Shown in pieces: positions 1 to 7,900 of a DNA stretch of 64,000 bases (positions are counted from its first letter, which is position 1; every line of letters starts with the position of its first letter). The stretch comes from Streptacidiphilus jiangxiensis (lineage in GTDB: Bacteria; Actinomycetota; Actinomycetes; Streptomycetales; Streptomycetaceae). The stretch covers positions 447,926-511,925 of the forward strand of contig NZ_FOAZ01000001.1 in the NCBI RefSeq assembly GCF_900109465.1, given 5' to 3'. Under the pieces are notes generated by a model, which saw only the letters and a program-made list of their open reading frames with translations, did not search any database and was not told the DNA's origin. Made by a program: the position numbers and the translations under genes.

Positions 1-1884
1 GGCCGGGGCCGGGGTCTCGGTGACGGCCTTCTTGGTGGCGCGGGTGCGCTTGCGCGGGGCCGGCGCCTCCTCGGCGACCGGAGCCTCGATGACCGCGGCA
101 ACCTCGACGACCTCGGCCTCGACCGGGGCGGGGGCCTCGGCGACGGCCTTCTTGGTCGCGCGGGTGCGACGGCGCGGGGCCAAGGCCTCCTCGGCAACCG
201 GTGCCTCGACCACCGGAGCGACCGGAGCCTCGGCCACCGGCGCGGCAGCCTCGACCACCGGGGTCTCGACGACCGCGGCGGCCTCGCTCGCGCCCAGCGC
301 CTGCGCCTGCTCCCCGCCGCCGTTGCGCGAACGGCGACGGCGACGGCGGCCCGGGGCCTCCGACGAGTCGGTGGTGACCGCGGCCGTGGTGTCCTCAGAC
401 GGAGTCGCCGTGGTCGACTCGACCGTGACGCCCTCCGCGTCCTGCCCACTGCGCGTGCGACGACGCTTGCCGCGCTCGCGACGCGCCGCGGGACGCTCGC
501 TGTCGTGCGCGCCGTCGCGGTCCCGGCCGCCGCGCTCCTCGCCGCGCCCGCCGCGGTCATCACCGCGACTGGCGGGCTTCGTGCCACGGCGACGGCCGCC
601 GCCGGGCTCGCCCAGGTCCTCGATCTCCTCCGCGTCCAGACCGGCGCGGGTGCGCTCGGTACGCGGCAGGACACCCTTGGTCCCGGCCGGGATGTGCAGC
701 TGCTCGTAAAGGTGCGCGGAGGACGAGTACGTCTCCTCCGGGTCGTTGAACTTCAGGTCCAGCGCCTTGTTGATCAGCTGCCAGCGCGGGATGTCGTCCC
801 AGTCGACCAGGGTGACGGCGGTGCCCGACGCGCCCGCGCGGCCGGTCCGGCCGATGCGGTGCAGGTAGGTCTTCTCGTCCTCGGGGCACTGGTAGTTGAT
901 GACGTGGGTGACGCCCTCGACATCGATGCCGCGCGCGGCGACGTCGGTGCAGACGAGGATGTCGACCTTGCCGTTGCGGAACGCGCGCAGCGCCTGCTCG
1001 CGCGCGCCCTGGCCCAGGTCGCCGTGGACGGCGCCGGCCGCGAAGCCGCGCTTGGTCAGCTGCTCGGCGACATCGGCGGTGGTCCGCTTGGTCCGGCAGA
1101 AGATCATCGCCAGGTTGCGGCCCTCGGCCTGCAGGATCCGCGAGACCATCTCGACCTTGTCGAGCGAGTGCGCGCGGTAGATGTGCTGCGAGATGTTCGC
1201 GACCGTGGCGCCCTGGTCATCCGGCGCGGTGGCGCGGATGTGCGTCGGGCGGTTCATGTAGCGGCGGGCCAGGCTGATGACCGCGCCCGGCATGGTCGCC
1301 GAGAACAGCATGGTCTGGCGCTGCGCGGGCAGCAGGTCGATGATCCGCTCGACGTCGGGCAGGAAGCCCAGGTCGAGCATCTCGTCCGCCTCGTCGAGCA
1401 CGAGCGTGCGCACGGCGGAGAGGTCGAGCTTCTTCTGGCGGGCCAGGTCCAGCAGGCGGCCGGGGGTGCCGACGATGACGTCGACGCCGCGCTCCAGCGC
1501 CTCGATCTGGGTCTCGTAGCCGCGACCGCCGTAGATCGAGAGGACCCGGACGTTGCGGACCTTGCCGGCGACCAGCAGGTCGTTGGTGACCTGGGTGCAC
1601 AGCTCGCGCGTCGGGACGACGACCAGCGCCTGCGGCGCGGTCGGCAGCTCGGCGGCGGTGAGGCGGCCGGCGTCCACGTCGGCGGCGACGCGGACGGAGT
1701 CGATGATGGGGAGCCCGAAGCCCAGGGTCTTGCCAGTGCCTGTCTTGGCCTGGCCGATGACGTCGTGGCCGGTCATGGCGACCGGGAGGGTCATCTCCTG
1801 GATCGGGAACGGAGTGATGATGCCGACGGCCTCGAGGGCCTCTGCGGTCTCGGGAAGGATCCCGAGTTCACGGAACGTAGTCAG
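1..1884 (-). CDS. DEAD-box ATP-dependent RNA helicase (C-terminus beyond window)
   Basis: RNA helicase of the RhlE/CshA kind that unwinds RNA duplexes with ATP, probably in ribosome assembly, mRNA turnover and cold adaptation. The minus-strand frame is open for 628 codons up to the left edge. Visible are the Walker A segment AKTGTGKT near residue 50, VLDEADEM near 160, TDVAARGIDVEG near 310 and HRIGRTGRAG near 340. After about residue 420 comes a basic, RGG-like, low-complexity tail with acidic/alanine stretches and two copies of a P-R-(R/K)-RTRATKKAV block near the edge, likely for RNA or ribosome contact. The best start is a CTG at 1884 with GGAAGAGG seven bases upstream, followed by LTTFRELGILPE. 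No downstream ATG or GTG would keep the conserved N-terminus. Family certain, start moderately sure. Confidence 0.93.
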   Translation of the reverse strand, partial: MTTFRELGILPETAEALEAVGIITPFPIQEMTLPVAMTGHDVIGQAKTGTGKTLGFGLPIIDSVRVAADVDAGRLTAAELPTAPQALVVVPTRELCTQVTNDLLVAGKVRNVRVLSIYGGRGYETQIEALERGVDVIVGTPGRLLDLARQKKLDLSAVRTLVLDEADEMLDLGFLPDVERIIDLLPAQRQTMLFSATMPGAVISLARRYMNRPTHIRATAPDDQGATVANISQHIYRAHSLDKVEMVSRILQAEGRNLAMIFCRTKRTTADVAEQLTKRGFAAGAVHGDLGQGAREQALRAFRNGKVDILVCTDVAARGIDVEGVTHVINYQCPEDEKTYLHRIGRTGRAGASGTAVTLVDWDDIPRWQLINKALDLKFNDPEETYSSSAHLYEQLHIPAGTKGVLPRTERTRAGLDAEEIEDLGEPGGGRRRGTKPASRGDDRGGRGEERGGRDRDGAHDSERPAARRERGKRRRTRSGQDAEGVTVESTTATPSEDTTAAVTTDSSEAPGRRRRRRSRNGGGEQAQALGASEAAAVVETPVVEAAAPVAEAPVAPVVEAPVAEEALAPRRRTRATKKAVAEAPAPVEAEVVEVAAVIEAPVAEEAPAPRKRTRATKKAVTETPAPA

Positions 1885-2344
1885 GGCGGTGCCTCTTCCG
1901 GATGTGGTGCGGCCGATCGCGGGGACGGCCGGGCACCCGCCGTGGGACGGGCGCACGGACCGCTACCGGTTGCCTCGCGGCGGCTCACGCGCCGGCGCGT
2001 CGTGGAAACGTCCGCGGACGTGTTCGTCCGGGACGCGTCCGCGGGGAGCGGACTCGACGGGGTGCGGTGAGCGGCACTGCATGGAGAGGCCCGGCGCGGG
2101 ACCGCGATGGCGCGGTCTGCGGCGGCCCTCGCTCGGCCACTGCGGGGTCGGTCGGAGCCGATCGTGCAACCGACCGGGCATCCGCGTGCGTGAGGCGCGG
2201 TGCTCATTCACGTCCATCCAGGTCGTGAAACACATCGGGCCTCGCTACCAGCATACCGTCAAGTCGAAGATCGAACATGTGACGCGGACGACATCGGGCC
2301 CGTTCCCGACCACTTATCGGCGCCTGGCGTCCTCCGAAGGCCAC
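1885..2344. other. Intergenic region, divergent promoters of helicase and ferritin-like gene
   Basis: About 460 bp between divergently transcribed genes. The short frames here show no RBS, conserved motif or consistent third-position GC, so I see no gene. The helicase side is long enough to hold a structured 5' leader, as cold-shock helicases often have, but I found no recognisable RNA motif. The motif catcgggcc occurs twice near 2233 and 2293. Confidence 0.5.
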
Positions 2345-2357
2345 TAAGGTGCGGCGT
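2345..2357 (+). promoter_or_regulatory. -10 box of predicted leaderless promoter
   Basis: TAAGGT at 2345-2350 matches the actinobacterial -10 pattern and ends seven bases before the ATG at 2358. No Shine-Dalgarno lies in front of that ATG, so transcription probably starts at or next to the start codon. Confidence 0.5.
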
Positions 2358-3101
2358 ATGGAGACCCCTGAAGCACCGAAGCAGGACGAGACGGACACCG
2401 ACGCGTACCCGTCGATCGGGGACTGGGCGCAGTGCTCGGCGGATCCGCAGTACCGCGCGGCCGTGGTCGACCTGCTCGGAGCCCTGGCCTACGGCGAGCT
2501 CAGCGCCTTCGAGCGACTGGCCGAGGACGCGAAGCTGGCCCCGACCCTCGACGACAAGGCGGCGCTCGCAGGCATGGCCGCGGCCGAGTTCGGTCACTAC
2601 CGCGTGCTGAGCGACCGCCTCGCCGGGATCGGCGAGAACCCCGCCGAGGCCATGCAGCCCTTCGCCGAGGCCCTGGAGTCCTTCCACCGCATGACCGCCC
2701 CGGCGGACTGGGAGGAAGGCCTGGTCAAGGCGTACGTCGGCGACTCCATCGCGGCCGACTTCTACCGCGAGGTGGCGGTCCGGCTCGACGACGACACCCG
2801 CGAGCTGGTCCTCGGCGTCATGGCGGACACCGGCCACGCCGAGTTCGCCGTCGGCAAGGTCCGTGAGGCCATCGCCGCCGACCCGCGCATCGGTGGGCGG
2901 CTGGCGCTGTGGGGACGCCGGCTCATGGGTGAGGCGCTCAGTCAGGCCCAGCGGGTCGTCGCGGAGCGCGACGCCCTGTCCAACCTGCTGATCGGTGGCA
3001 CCGAGGTGCGCGGGTTCGACCTGGTCGAGGTCGGCAAGATGTTCAACCGGATCACCGAGGCGCACACCCGCCGCATGGCGGCGCTGGGCCTGGCCTCCTG
3101 A
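2358..3101 (+). CDS. Ferritin-like fold protein (MiaE-like family)
   Basis: Protein of 247 residues in the ferritin-like/tRNA hydroxylase-like superfamily that neighbours the RNA helicase in many actinobacteria. The helical segments carry candidate di-iron ligands: AYGELSAFERLAED near residue 50, AAAEFGHYRVL near 78 and DTGHAEFAVGKV near 160. The Glu and ExxH spacing fits a four-helix diiron bundle. The substrate is unknown; MiaE itself hydroxylates a modified adenosine in tRNA, and this relation is structural inference only. An upstream in-frame GTG at 2349 exists, but the ATG at 2358 sits at leaderless distance from a -10 box and gives the usual METP-type start. It converges with the next gene, with 32 bp between their stops. 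Confidence 0.78.
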   Translation: METPEAPKQDETDTDAYPSIGDWAQCSADPQYRAAVVDLLGALAYGELSAFERLAEDAKLAPTLDDKAALAGMAAAEFGHYRVLSDRLAGIGENPAEAMQPFAEALESFHRMTAPADWEEGLVKAYVGDSIAADFYREVAVRLDDDTRELVLGVMADTGHAEFAVGKVREAIAADPRIGGRLALWGRRLMGEALSQAQRVVAERDALSNLLIGGTEVRGFDLVEVGKMFNRITEAHTRRMAALGLAS

Positions 3102-3133
3102 TCAGCGTCTGCGCAGCAGTCGCGGAGCGGCGG

Positions 3134-3406
3134 TCAGGCGTGCCGGGGACGGTGGCCTGACCGCTGGTCCGGGCGGGCCAGCAGCGACACCATCGCCGCG
3201 GAGCCGAGCAGGGCGCAGACGACCGTCTCGACCGGGTGGCCGCCGCCGAAGGCGGCGTGGGCGATCCCGCCGAGCAGCAACGCCGAACAGAGGCCGGTCA
3301 GCACGGTCACCAGGCGCGGGGCCGGGAACAGGTCGCTCAGCAGCAGCGACGCGCCCAGCCCGACGGCCAGGCCGACGATGGCGAAAGCGATCAGCTCGAC
3401 GGTCAT
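3134..3406 (-). CDS. Small integral membrane protein
   Basis: Predicted 90-residue protein with about three hydrophobic segments (AFAIVGLAVGLGASLLLSDL, LVTVLTGLCSALLLGGIAHAA and ETVVCALLGSAAMVSLLA) and a basic C-terminal tail. No catalytic motif is visible and I do not recognise a named family. The ATG at 3406 was chosen over the GTG at 3412 because GGGGAGG lies eight bases before the ATG but only two before the GTG. It sits downstream of the DUF3107 gene on the same strand, separated from it by a strong hairpin, so it is probably transcribed alone. Confidence 0.7.
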   Translation of the reverse strand: MTVELIAFAIVGLAVGLGASLLLSDLFPAPRLVTVLTGLCSALLLGGIAHAAFGGGHPVETVVCALLGSAAMVSLLARPDQRSGHRPRHA

Positions 3407-3502
3407 GGTCACGGCCTCCCCGGCGGTCGGTCTGTCCGTTTGCTGTGGATTGCGGTCGAGAGAGCCCTACCCACAAGCGGCACGGGACATACCGGAACAC
3501 GC

Positions 3503-3548
3503 GGAACGCCCCGCATTCCCCCACGAGCGGGGGAAAACGGGGCGTTCC
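3503..3548 (-). terminator. Strong two-stage hairpin, terminator downstream of DUF3107 gene
   Basis: GGAACGCCCCG (3503-3513) pairs perfectly with CGGGGCGTTCC (3538-3548). Inside, after a two-base internal loop, TTCCCCC (3516-3522) pairs with GGGGGAA (3529-3535) around ACGAGC. It lies 75 bp past the stop of the minus-strand DUF3107 gene. There is no long T-run, as is common in high-GC actinobacteria. Confidence 0.65.
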
Positions 3549-3622
3549 ACGTTTCGGCTGTTGAGCTGGTGAGGCTCAGCAGCGTGCCTCGGAGCGCAGC
3601 TCGGAGCACACCTCAGCGCACC

Positions 3623-3847
3623 TCAGAGCGTGCCGAAGCCGACCTTGGCACGCGTCGGCTCGCCGATCTCCACATAGGCCAGGCGGTCGGCCGGGACCAG
3701 GATCTTGCGGCCGTGCTCGTCCGTCAGCTTCAGCAGCTTGCCGCCGTCCACCGCAGCGGCGACAGCGCTCTCGACCTCGTCGGCAGTCTGCGCGCTCTCG
3801 AGAACGATCTCCCGAGCCGCGTTCTGCACGCCGATCTTGACCTCCAC
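3623..3847 (-). CDS. DUF3107 family protein
   Basis: Small 74-residue protein of the DUF3107 family, found almost only in actinobacteria. The sequence MEVKIGVQNAAREIVLES, the central GGKLLKLTDEHGRKILVP and the C-terminal VGFGTL are the family pattern. It is predicted to be soluble and its function is unknown. From memory the M. tuberculosis counterpart is Rv3208A, beside a TetR gene as here. GGAGGG precedes the ATG at 3847. The TetR gene lies upstream in the same orientation with a gap of about 125 bp. Confidence 0.88.
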   Translation of the reverse strand: MEVKIGVQNAAREIVLESAQTADEVESAVAAAVDGGKLLKLTDEHGRKILVPADRLAYVEIGEPTRAKVGFGTL

Positions 3848-3972
3848 GGCTTTCGTCCCTCCGGGCCCATCACAGGCATTCGTCGTTCACACGGGGCCGA
3901 TGCGACCACATGCCGTACGGCCCCACCATACGGCTCAAGTGCCGCGAAGCGGGCCCGGTCCGGGCACCGTGA

Positions 3973-4614
3973 TCAGTGCGCGGCGTCCCCGCCGTGCAGC
4001 GGGAACCCCTTCAGGCCACGCCAGGAAAGGCTGGAGACCATGCGGACCGCCTCGTCCTGCGGGATGGTCGCGCCCTGGGAGAGCCAGAAACGGGCGGTGA
4101 TCTGGCACAGCCCGCAGACGCCGACCGCCAGCAGCATGGACTCCTCCTCGGGGAGGTCGGTGTCCTCGGCGATCACTCGGCTGACCAGGGTGGCCGTGTC
4201 CCGCGTGACGCGCTCGACGCGCTCGCGGACGGCCTCCTCGTTGGTCAGGTCCGACTCGAAGACCAGGCGGAAGGCGCCGGACTCCGAGGAGACGTACTCG
4301 AAGTAGGCCTCGGTGGTCGCCAGCACGCGGCTCTTGTTGTCGTTGGTCGACTCCAGCGCGGCGCTGATCGCGTCGACCAGGGCCTCGCAGTGCTTGTCCA
4401 GCAGCGCGAGATACAGCTCGAGCTTGCCCGGGAAGTGCTGGTAGAGCACCGGCTTGCTGACGCCGGCACGCTCGGCGATGTCGTCCATCGCGGCCGCGTG
4501 GTAGCCCTGCGCGACGAAGACCTCCTGGGCGGCGCCCAGCAGCTGGTTCCGGCGGGCACTGCGCGGCAGGCGAGTGCCCCGGGGGCGCTCCGCCGTGTCC
4601 TGGATTGCCGTCAC
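3973..4614 (-). CDS. TetR family transcriptional regulator
   Basis: Predicted 213-residue one-component repressor. The N-terminal TetR helix-turn-helix is clear: RNQLLGAAQEVFVAQGYHAA, then MDDIAERAGVSKPVLYQHFP at about residues 35-55. The rest is an all-helical ligand-binding domain that includes GVCGLCQITARFWLSQG near residue 175. The ligand is unknown. The GTG at 4614 with GAGGAG five bases upstream is preferred over the GTG at 4626. The neighbour order (DUF3107, TetR, helicase, ferritin-like) is conserved in actinobacteria, so this is a resident core regulator and not an acquired one. Confidence 0.85.
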   Translation of the reverse strand: MTAIQDTAERPRGTRLPRSARRNQLLGAAQEVFVAQGYHAAAMDDIAERAGVSKPVLYQHFPGKLELYLALLDKHCEALVDAISAALESTNDNKSRVLATTEAYFEYVSSESGAFRLVFESDLTNEEAVRERVERVTRDTATLVSRVIAEDTDLPEEESMLLAVGVCGLCQITARFWLSQGATIPQDEAVRMVSSLSWRGLKGFPLHGGDAAH

Positions 4615-4759
4615 GGTGCTCCTCACTCAGCGACTGGACCCACAGGGCGCCGTCCGGGCGACACCTGCGGCCCATCCTACTTTCGGGTAATGGCCGATGG
4701 CGCAGGTCCGGACCCGAAAGTTCTGACCTCGGCTTGTGAGGATTCCACAAGCACCCCCG

Positions 4760-4975
4760 TCACCGGTACTCGTCTTCGTCGATTCGGACCTCGACCTTCT
4801 GCTCCACGGTGTCCGCCTCCGGCGATTCCAGGGAGAGCTCCTCCTGGGTGAGGCTCTTCAACTCCTCGCCGCCTGCCGGGCCTGCGCCCTCGTCGACGTC
4901 CGGCTCGACCTCGGGGCGTTCGTCGGCTTCCGCGACGTCCAGGGAGTCGAGTGCGGCGTCGTTGACCTGGGACAT
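4760..4975 (-). CDS. Small acidic protein, unknown function
   Basis: Predicted 71-residue very acidic protein without cysteine or tryptophan, rich in Glu and Asp (for example EADERPEVEPDVDEG and QKVEVRIDEDEYR). It is probably disordered in its first half. A perfect GGGAGG six bases before the ATG at 4975 supports translation. I do not recognise a family. It lies alone between the TetR gene and the divergent alpha/beta hydrolase gene. The central SLTQEELSLESPEADT could be mistaken for a peptide leader, but there is no core peptide or modification gene nearby. Confidence 0.6.
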   Translation of the reverse strand: MSQVNDAALDSLDVAEADERPEVEPDVDEGAGPAGGEELKSLTQEELSLESPEADTVEQKVEVRIDEDEYR

Positions 4976-5061
4976 GGTGGCCTCCCTGGAGTGGTGCGGG
5001 GTGAGGAAGCGGAGTGAGGAAGGGGTGCGAGCCTGGCGCTGCCGTCACGGCACCGCACTCT

Positions 5062-5074
5062 TAGCATCGTCCCC
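5062..5074 (+). promoter_or_regulatory. -10 box of predicted leaderless promoter
   Basis: TAGCAT at 5062-5067 ends seven bases before the ATG of the hydrolase gene, and no Shine-Dalgarno is present between them. Confidence 0.5.
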
Positions 5075-6019
5075 ATGAGTGGACTGCGCGAGACATTCGA
5101 GGTCGAGACCACCACCGGCCCAGGCGGCCTGCGCGAGGTGCGGGTGCCGGGCAGCAGGCTGTTCGCGGAGGCGCAGCCACCGCGCCGCGCCGGCCTGCCG
5201 GCCGCGCTCTTCGTCCACGGCCTCGGCGGGTCCACCCGCAACTGGGAACTGCTGATGGCCGAGCTCGCCGACACGGTCGACGGCCAGGCCGTCGACCTCC
5301 CCGGTTTCGGGCAGTCCCCGCCGCCGGACGACGCGGACCTCTCCCTCGACGCGCACGTGCGCGCCGTCGTCGACCACCTCGACCGCGGCGGCCGCGGCCC
5401 GGTCCACCTCTTCGGGAACTCGCTCGGCGGCGCCGTCACCACCCGCATCGCGGCGCTCCGCCCCGACCTGGTCCGCAGCCTCACCCTGATCTCACCGGCC
5501 CTGCCCGAACTGCCCCCGCAGACCATGGCCTGGCCCACCGGCCTGCTCGCCCTCCCCGGTGCGGCCGGCGTGATCCGTCGCGCCTCCCGCGGTACCACGT
5601 TCGAGTCCCAGACCCAGTCGCTTCTCGAGCTCTGCTACGGCGATCCCGGGCGCATCCCGCCGGAGCGGCGGGCGGTCATGGTGGCGGAGTACCGTCGCCG
5701 CGCGGAGTTGCCGTACTCCCTCGACGTCCTGTCCCGCAGCGCCCGTGGCATCATCCGCGCCTACACGGAGCGCGGTGCCCACTCGCTGTGGCGCCAGGCG
5801 GAGCGCGTCACGGCCCCGACGCTCCTCGTGTACGGCCTGAAGGACCGTCTCGTGGGCTACCGCATGGCGCGCCGGGCGTCCCAGGCCTTCGCCGACTCCC
5901 GCCTGTTGGTCCTGCCGGAGGCGGGGCACGTGGCGATGATGGAGTTCCCGGAACTGGTCGCCGCGCGGGTCGAGGACTTCCTCGCGGAGGTGGCCGCCAA
6001 GGGCGCGGAGCCCTGCTGA
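5075..6019 (+). CDS. Alpha/beta hydrolase
   Basis: Predicted 314-residue cytosolic hydrolase of the alpha/beta fold. The oxyanion segment FVHGLGGSTRNW is near residue 47, the nucleophile elbow GNSLGG near 117 with catalytic Ser, LLVYGLKDRLV with the likely acid Asp near 253, and the His in PEAGHVAMMEFPE near 288. The substrate cannot be named from sequence. The first 30 residues (FEVETTTGPGGLREVRV) look like an N-terminal beta strand pair. The start is set by a leaderless -10 box. A cap region between residues 140 and 230 is typical for esterases and lactonases of this size. Confidence 0.85.
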   Translation: MSGLRETFEVETTTGPGGLREVRVPGSRLFAEAQPPRRAGLPAALFVHGLGGSTRNWELLMAELADTVDGQAVDLPGFGQSPPPDDADLSLDAHVRAVVDHLDRGGRGPVHLFGNSLGGAVTTRIAALRPDLVRSLTLISPALPELPPQTMAWPTGLLALPGAAGVIRRASRGTTFESQTQSLLELCYGDPGRIPPERRAVMVAEYRRRAELPYSLDVLSRSARGIIRAYTERGAHSLWRQAERVTAPTLLVYGLKDRLVGYRMARRASQAFADSRLLVLPEAGHVAMMEFPELVAARVEDFLAEVAAKGAEPC

Positions 6020-6406
6020 GGTGCGGCCTCCCTCAGCCTTCGGCCGGGAGGTGCCCCTGCGCGGGTGCGACCGGCTCCTGAGGAGCGGATGGCTCTCGAC
6101 GCGCGGGGCCGTCCACCCGGGGTGGGTTCCCCGCGCGGTCCTTCGTGCCCCTGAGGTGGTGCAACCGGAGCGAGTGCAACAGAAGGGGCTTCACTCCTTC
6201 GGGTGGTAGGGGGCCGGATGGCCGACTGGGTGTCGGTGGTGGGACGTAGTTTCGTGCCGTCGGCCGAACACGCGTCCCCGCGCAAGGGGTGACCGCGGTC
6301 GGCGTGTGCGTGGTGGGGGAGTCCGCGGCCGTGAGGCCGCTGCGCGGCCGTGCGTGCCCGTGTCGTCCTCCGCCTCATTCGTCGTCATCTTCCGGACGGA
6401 GGTCCC
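6020..6406. other. Intergenic region with Streptomyces-type repeat-like sequence
   Basis: About 390 bp without a gene. The first 35 bp can fold into a CCTCCC/GGGAGG hairpin with a tcagccttcggcc loop, a plausible terminator for the hydrolase. The region 6050-6160 contains GTGCCCCTG at both ends and GC-rich inverted pieces resembling the CAGGGGC-type dispersed intergenic repeats common in Streptomyces. The rest is leader of the glycosyltransferase operon. Confidence 0.4.
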
Positions 6407-7900
6407 ATGCGCATCGCACTGGTCACCGAGAGTGTTGCCTCCGTCGCGTGGAGCGACCGACTGGTCGCCTCCCTGCCCGAGCACGAGTTCGTGCGAGTCT
6501 CGCCCGGCGCCGCCGAGCGGCCGCGATCCGCGCCGCCCGTCGCGGCCCGTAGACGCCGTGCCCTCGCGGCCTACGGCGATCTGGTGCGGGCACTGGTCGA
6601 CCCGCGCGCCGCGGCCGGTTTCGGGTCGGCGCTGAACGCCCTCACGGACGAGGCGCGCGGCGGAGGCCTGCCCGCCCTGCTCCGGTCCGGCGCCGCCGTC
6701 CGCGCGCTGGAGTCCGCCTGGTTCGGCTCCGCGGCGGCCGCCGTCGCCGCGGGGCCGGGGGATGCCGGTGTGCCCCTGGTGCAGGACGCGCTCGTCGCGA
6801 CCGACCTGCTGGAACGCGCACTGCGACCGCTCTCCCTGCCCTGGTTCGGCTCGCGCGGGTCGCTCGCCGGGACGGACGTCTGCCATGTCGTCGACGGGCC
6901 GTCCGCCGTGCTCGCGGGCCTGGTCGCCAAGCGGCGCCTGGGCCTGCCGCTGCTGCTCACCGAGCACAACCTGCACCTGCGCGAGCGCTACCGCGGCTAC
7001 CGCGCCTCCCGCTACCGCTGGCCGGTGCGGTCCCTGCTGCTGGCCTTCCACCGGCTGCTGGCCCAGGAGAGCTACGCCCAGGCAGGCGTGATCACCCCCG
7101 GCAGCGCCTTCGACCAGCGCTGGCAGGAGTACTGCGGGGCGCCGCGCGAGCGGATCCGGGTGGTCTACGAGGCCACCCCGCTGGCCGAGGAGCCGCCGGT
7201 CGGCGCGGAGCCGGACCGGCCGACGCTGGCCTGGATCGGGCCGATAGAGCCGGCCGGGGGCCTGGAGGCGATGCTCAGGGCCTTCGCCCTGGTGCGCGAG
7301 GAGCTGCCGGCCGCGGTGCTCCGGGTCCACGGCGAGGCCCCGGCCGGGGCGGCCGCGTACGAGGAGCACTGTCGTGCCCTCGCCCGGCGCCTCTTCGGCG
7401 AGCCGGCCGACGCGTACGCCGCCTCCGCGGACACGGCCTCCCCTGGCGCCGTCTCCTTCGACGGGCACCCACTCCGACTGCGCTCGGTCTACGAGCACGC
7501 CTCGGTGCTGGTCTTCTCCGGCACCGCCGGGGTCAGGCCGCAGCTGCTGGCCCAGGCCCAGCTCAGCGGCCGCCCCGTGGTCGCTGCCGACGCGGGCGCG
7601 GCCCGGGAGGTGCTGGGGCGGACGGGGCTGCTCGTCCCCGTCGGCGAGCCCGCACCGCTCGCCGCGGCCTGTGCGGCCCTGCTGCGCGACGAGGAGCGCC
7701 GCGAGCGCCTTGGGCACGCGGGTCGGCTTCGCGCCCAGGAGCTGTACGCCGTCGAGCCCGCCGTCGACGCCTTCCGCACGCTCTACCTGGAGCTGGCGGC
7801 CGAGCTTCCCGCGCCCGCGCCGGAACGCACGGATCAGCCCTTTGCCCGCCCGGCGGAGTACTGGGTCGGCGCCTTCCCGAAGGGGGTGCCGGCTCGATGA
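6407..7900 (+). CDS. PelF-like family 4 glycosyltransferase (DUF3492 type)
   Basis: Predicted 497-residue cytosolic glycosyltransferase of the GT4/PelF kind. MRIALVTESVASVAWSDRLV is the N-terminal Rossmann start. The LLTEHNLHLRERYRGY motif near residue 180 is characteristic of PelF-like enzymes, and LLVPVGEPAPLAAACAALLR is a GT-B C-terminal segment. Compared with standard family members the first residues have lost the usual GG(Y/V) sugar-donor loop. GGAGG precedes ATG 6407 by six bases. The stop overlaps the start of the membrane protein gene (ATGA), so the two are translationally coupled. With the downstream epimerase this suggests extracellular polysaccharide or surface-glycan synthesis; the product is not deducible. 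Confidence 0.8.
   Translation: MRIALVTESVASVAWSDRLVASLPEHEFVRVSPGAAERPRSAPPVAARRRRALAAYGDLVRALVDPRAAAGFGSALNALTDEARGGGLPALLRSGAAVRALESAWFGSAAAAVAAGPGDAGVPLVQDALVATDLLERALRPLSLPWFGSRGSLAGTDVCHVVDGPSAVLAGLVAKRRLGLPLLLTEHNLHLRERYRGYRASRYRWPVRSLLLAFHRLLAQESYAQAGVITPGSAFDQRWQEYCGAPRERIRVVYEATPLAEEPPVGAEPDRPTLAWIGPIEPAGGLEAMLRAFALVREELPAAVLRVHGEAPAGAAAYEEHCRALARRLFGEPADAYAASADTASPGAVSFDGHPLRLRSVYEHASVLVFSGTAGVRPQLLAQAQLSGRPVVAADAGAAREVLGRTGLLVPVGEPAPLAAACAALLRDEERRERLGHAGRLRAQELYAVEPAVDAFRTLYLELAAELPAPAPERTDQPFARPAEYWVGAFPKGVPAR

Noticed and set aside
505-2070. 521-codon plus-strand frame at the left end
   Set aside because: It lies opposite the DEAD-box helicase, whose motifs are unmistakable on the minus strand.
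3498-3522. GGGAAT on the minus strand near 3520 as a SigR promoter for the small membrane protein
   Set aside because: The spacing to the next GTT is 16 and the bases are part of a strong hairpin best explained as terminator.
4760-4975. Lanthipeptide-like precursor for the acidic 71-residue protein
   Set aside because: No cysteine, no Ser/Thr-rich core and no modification enzymes nearby.
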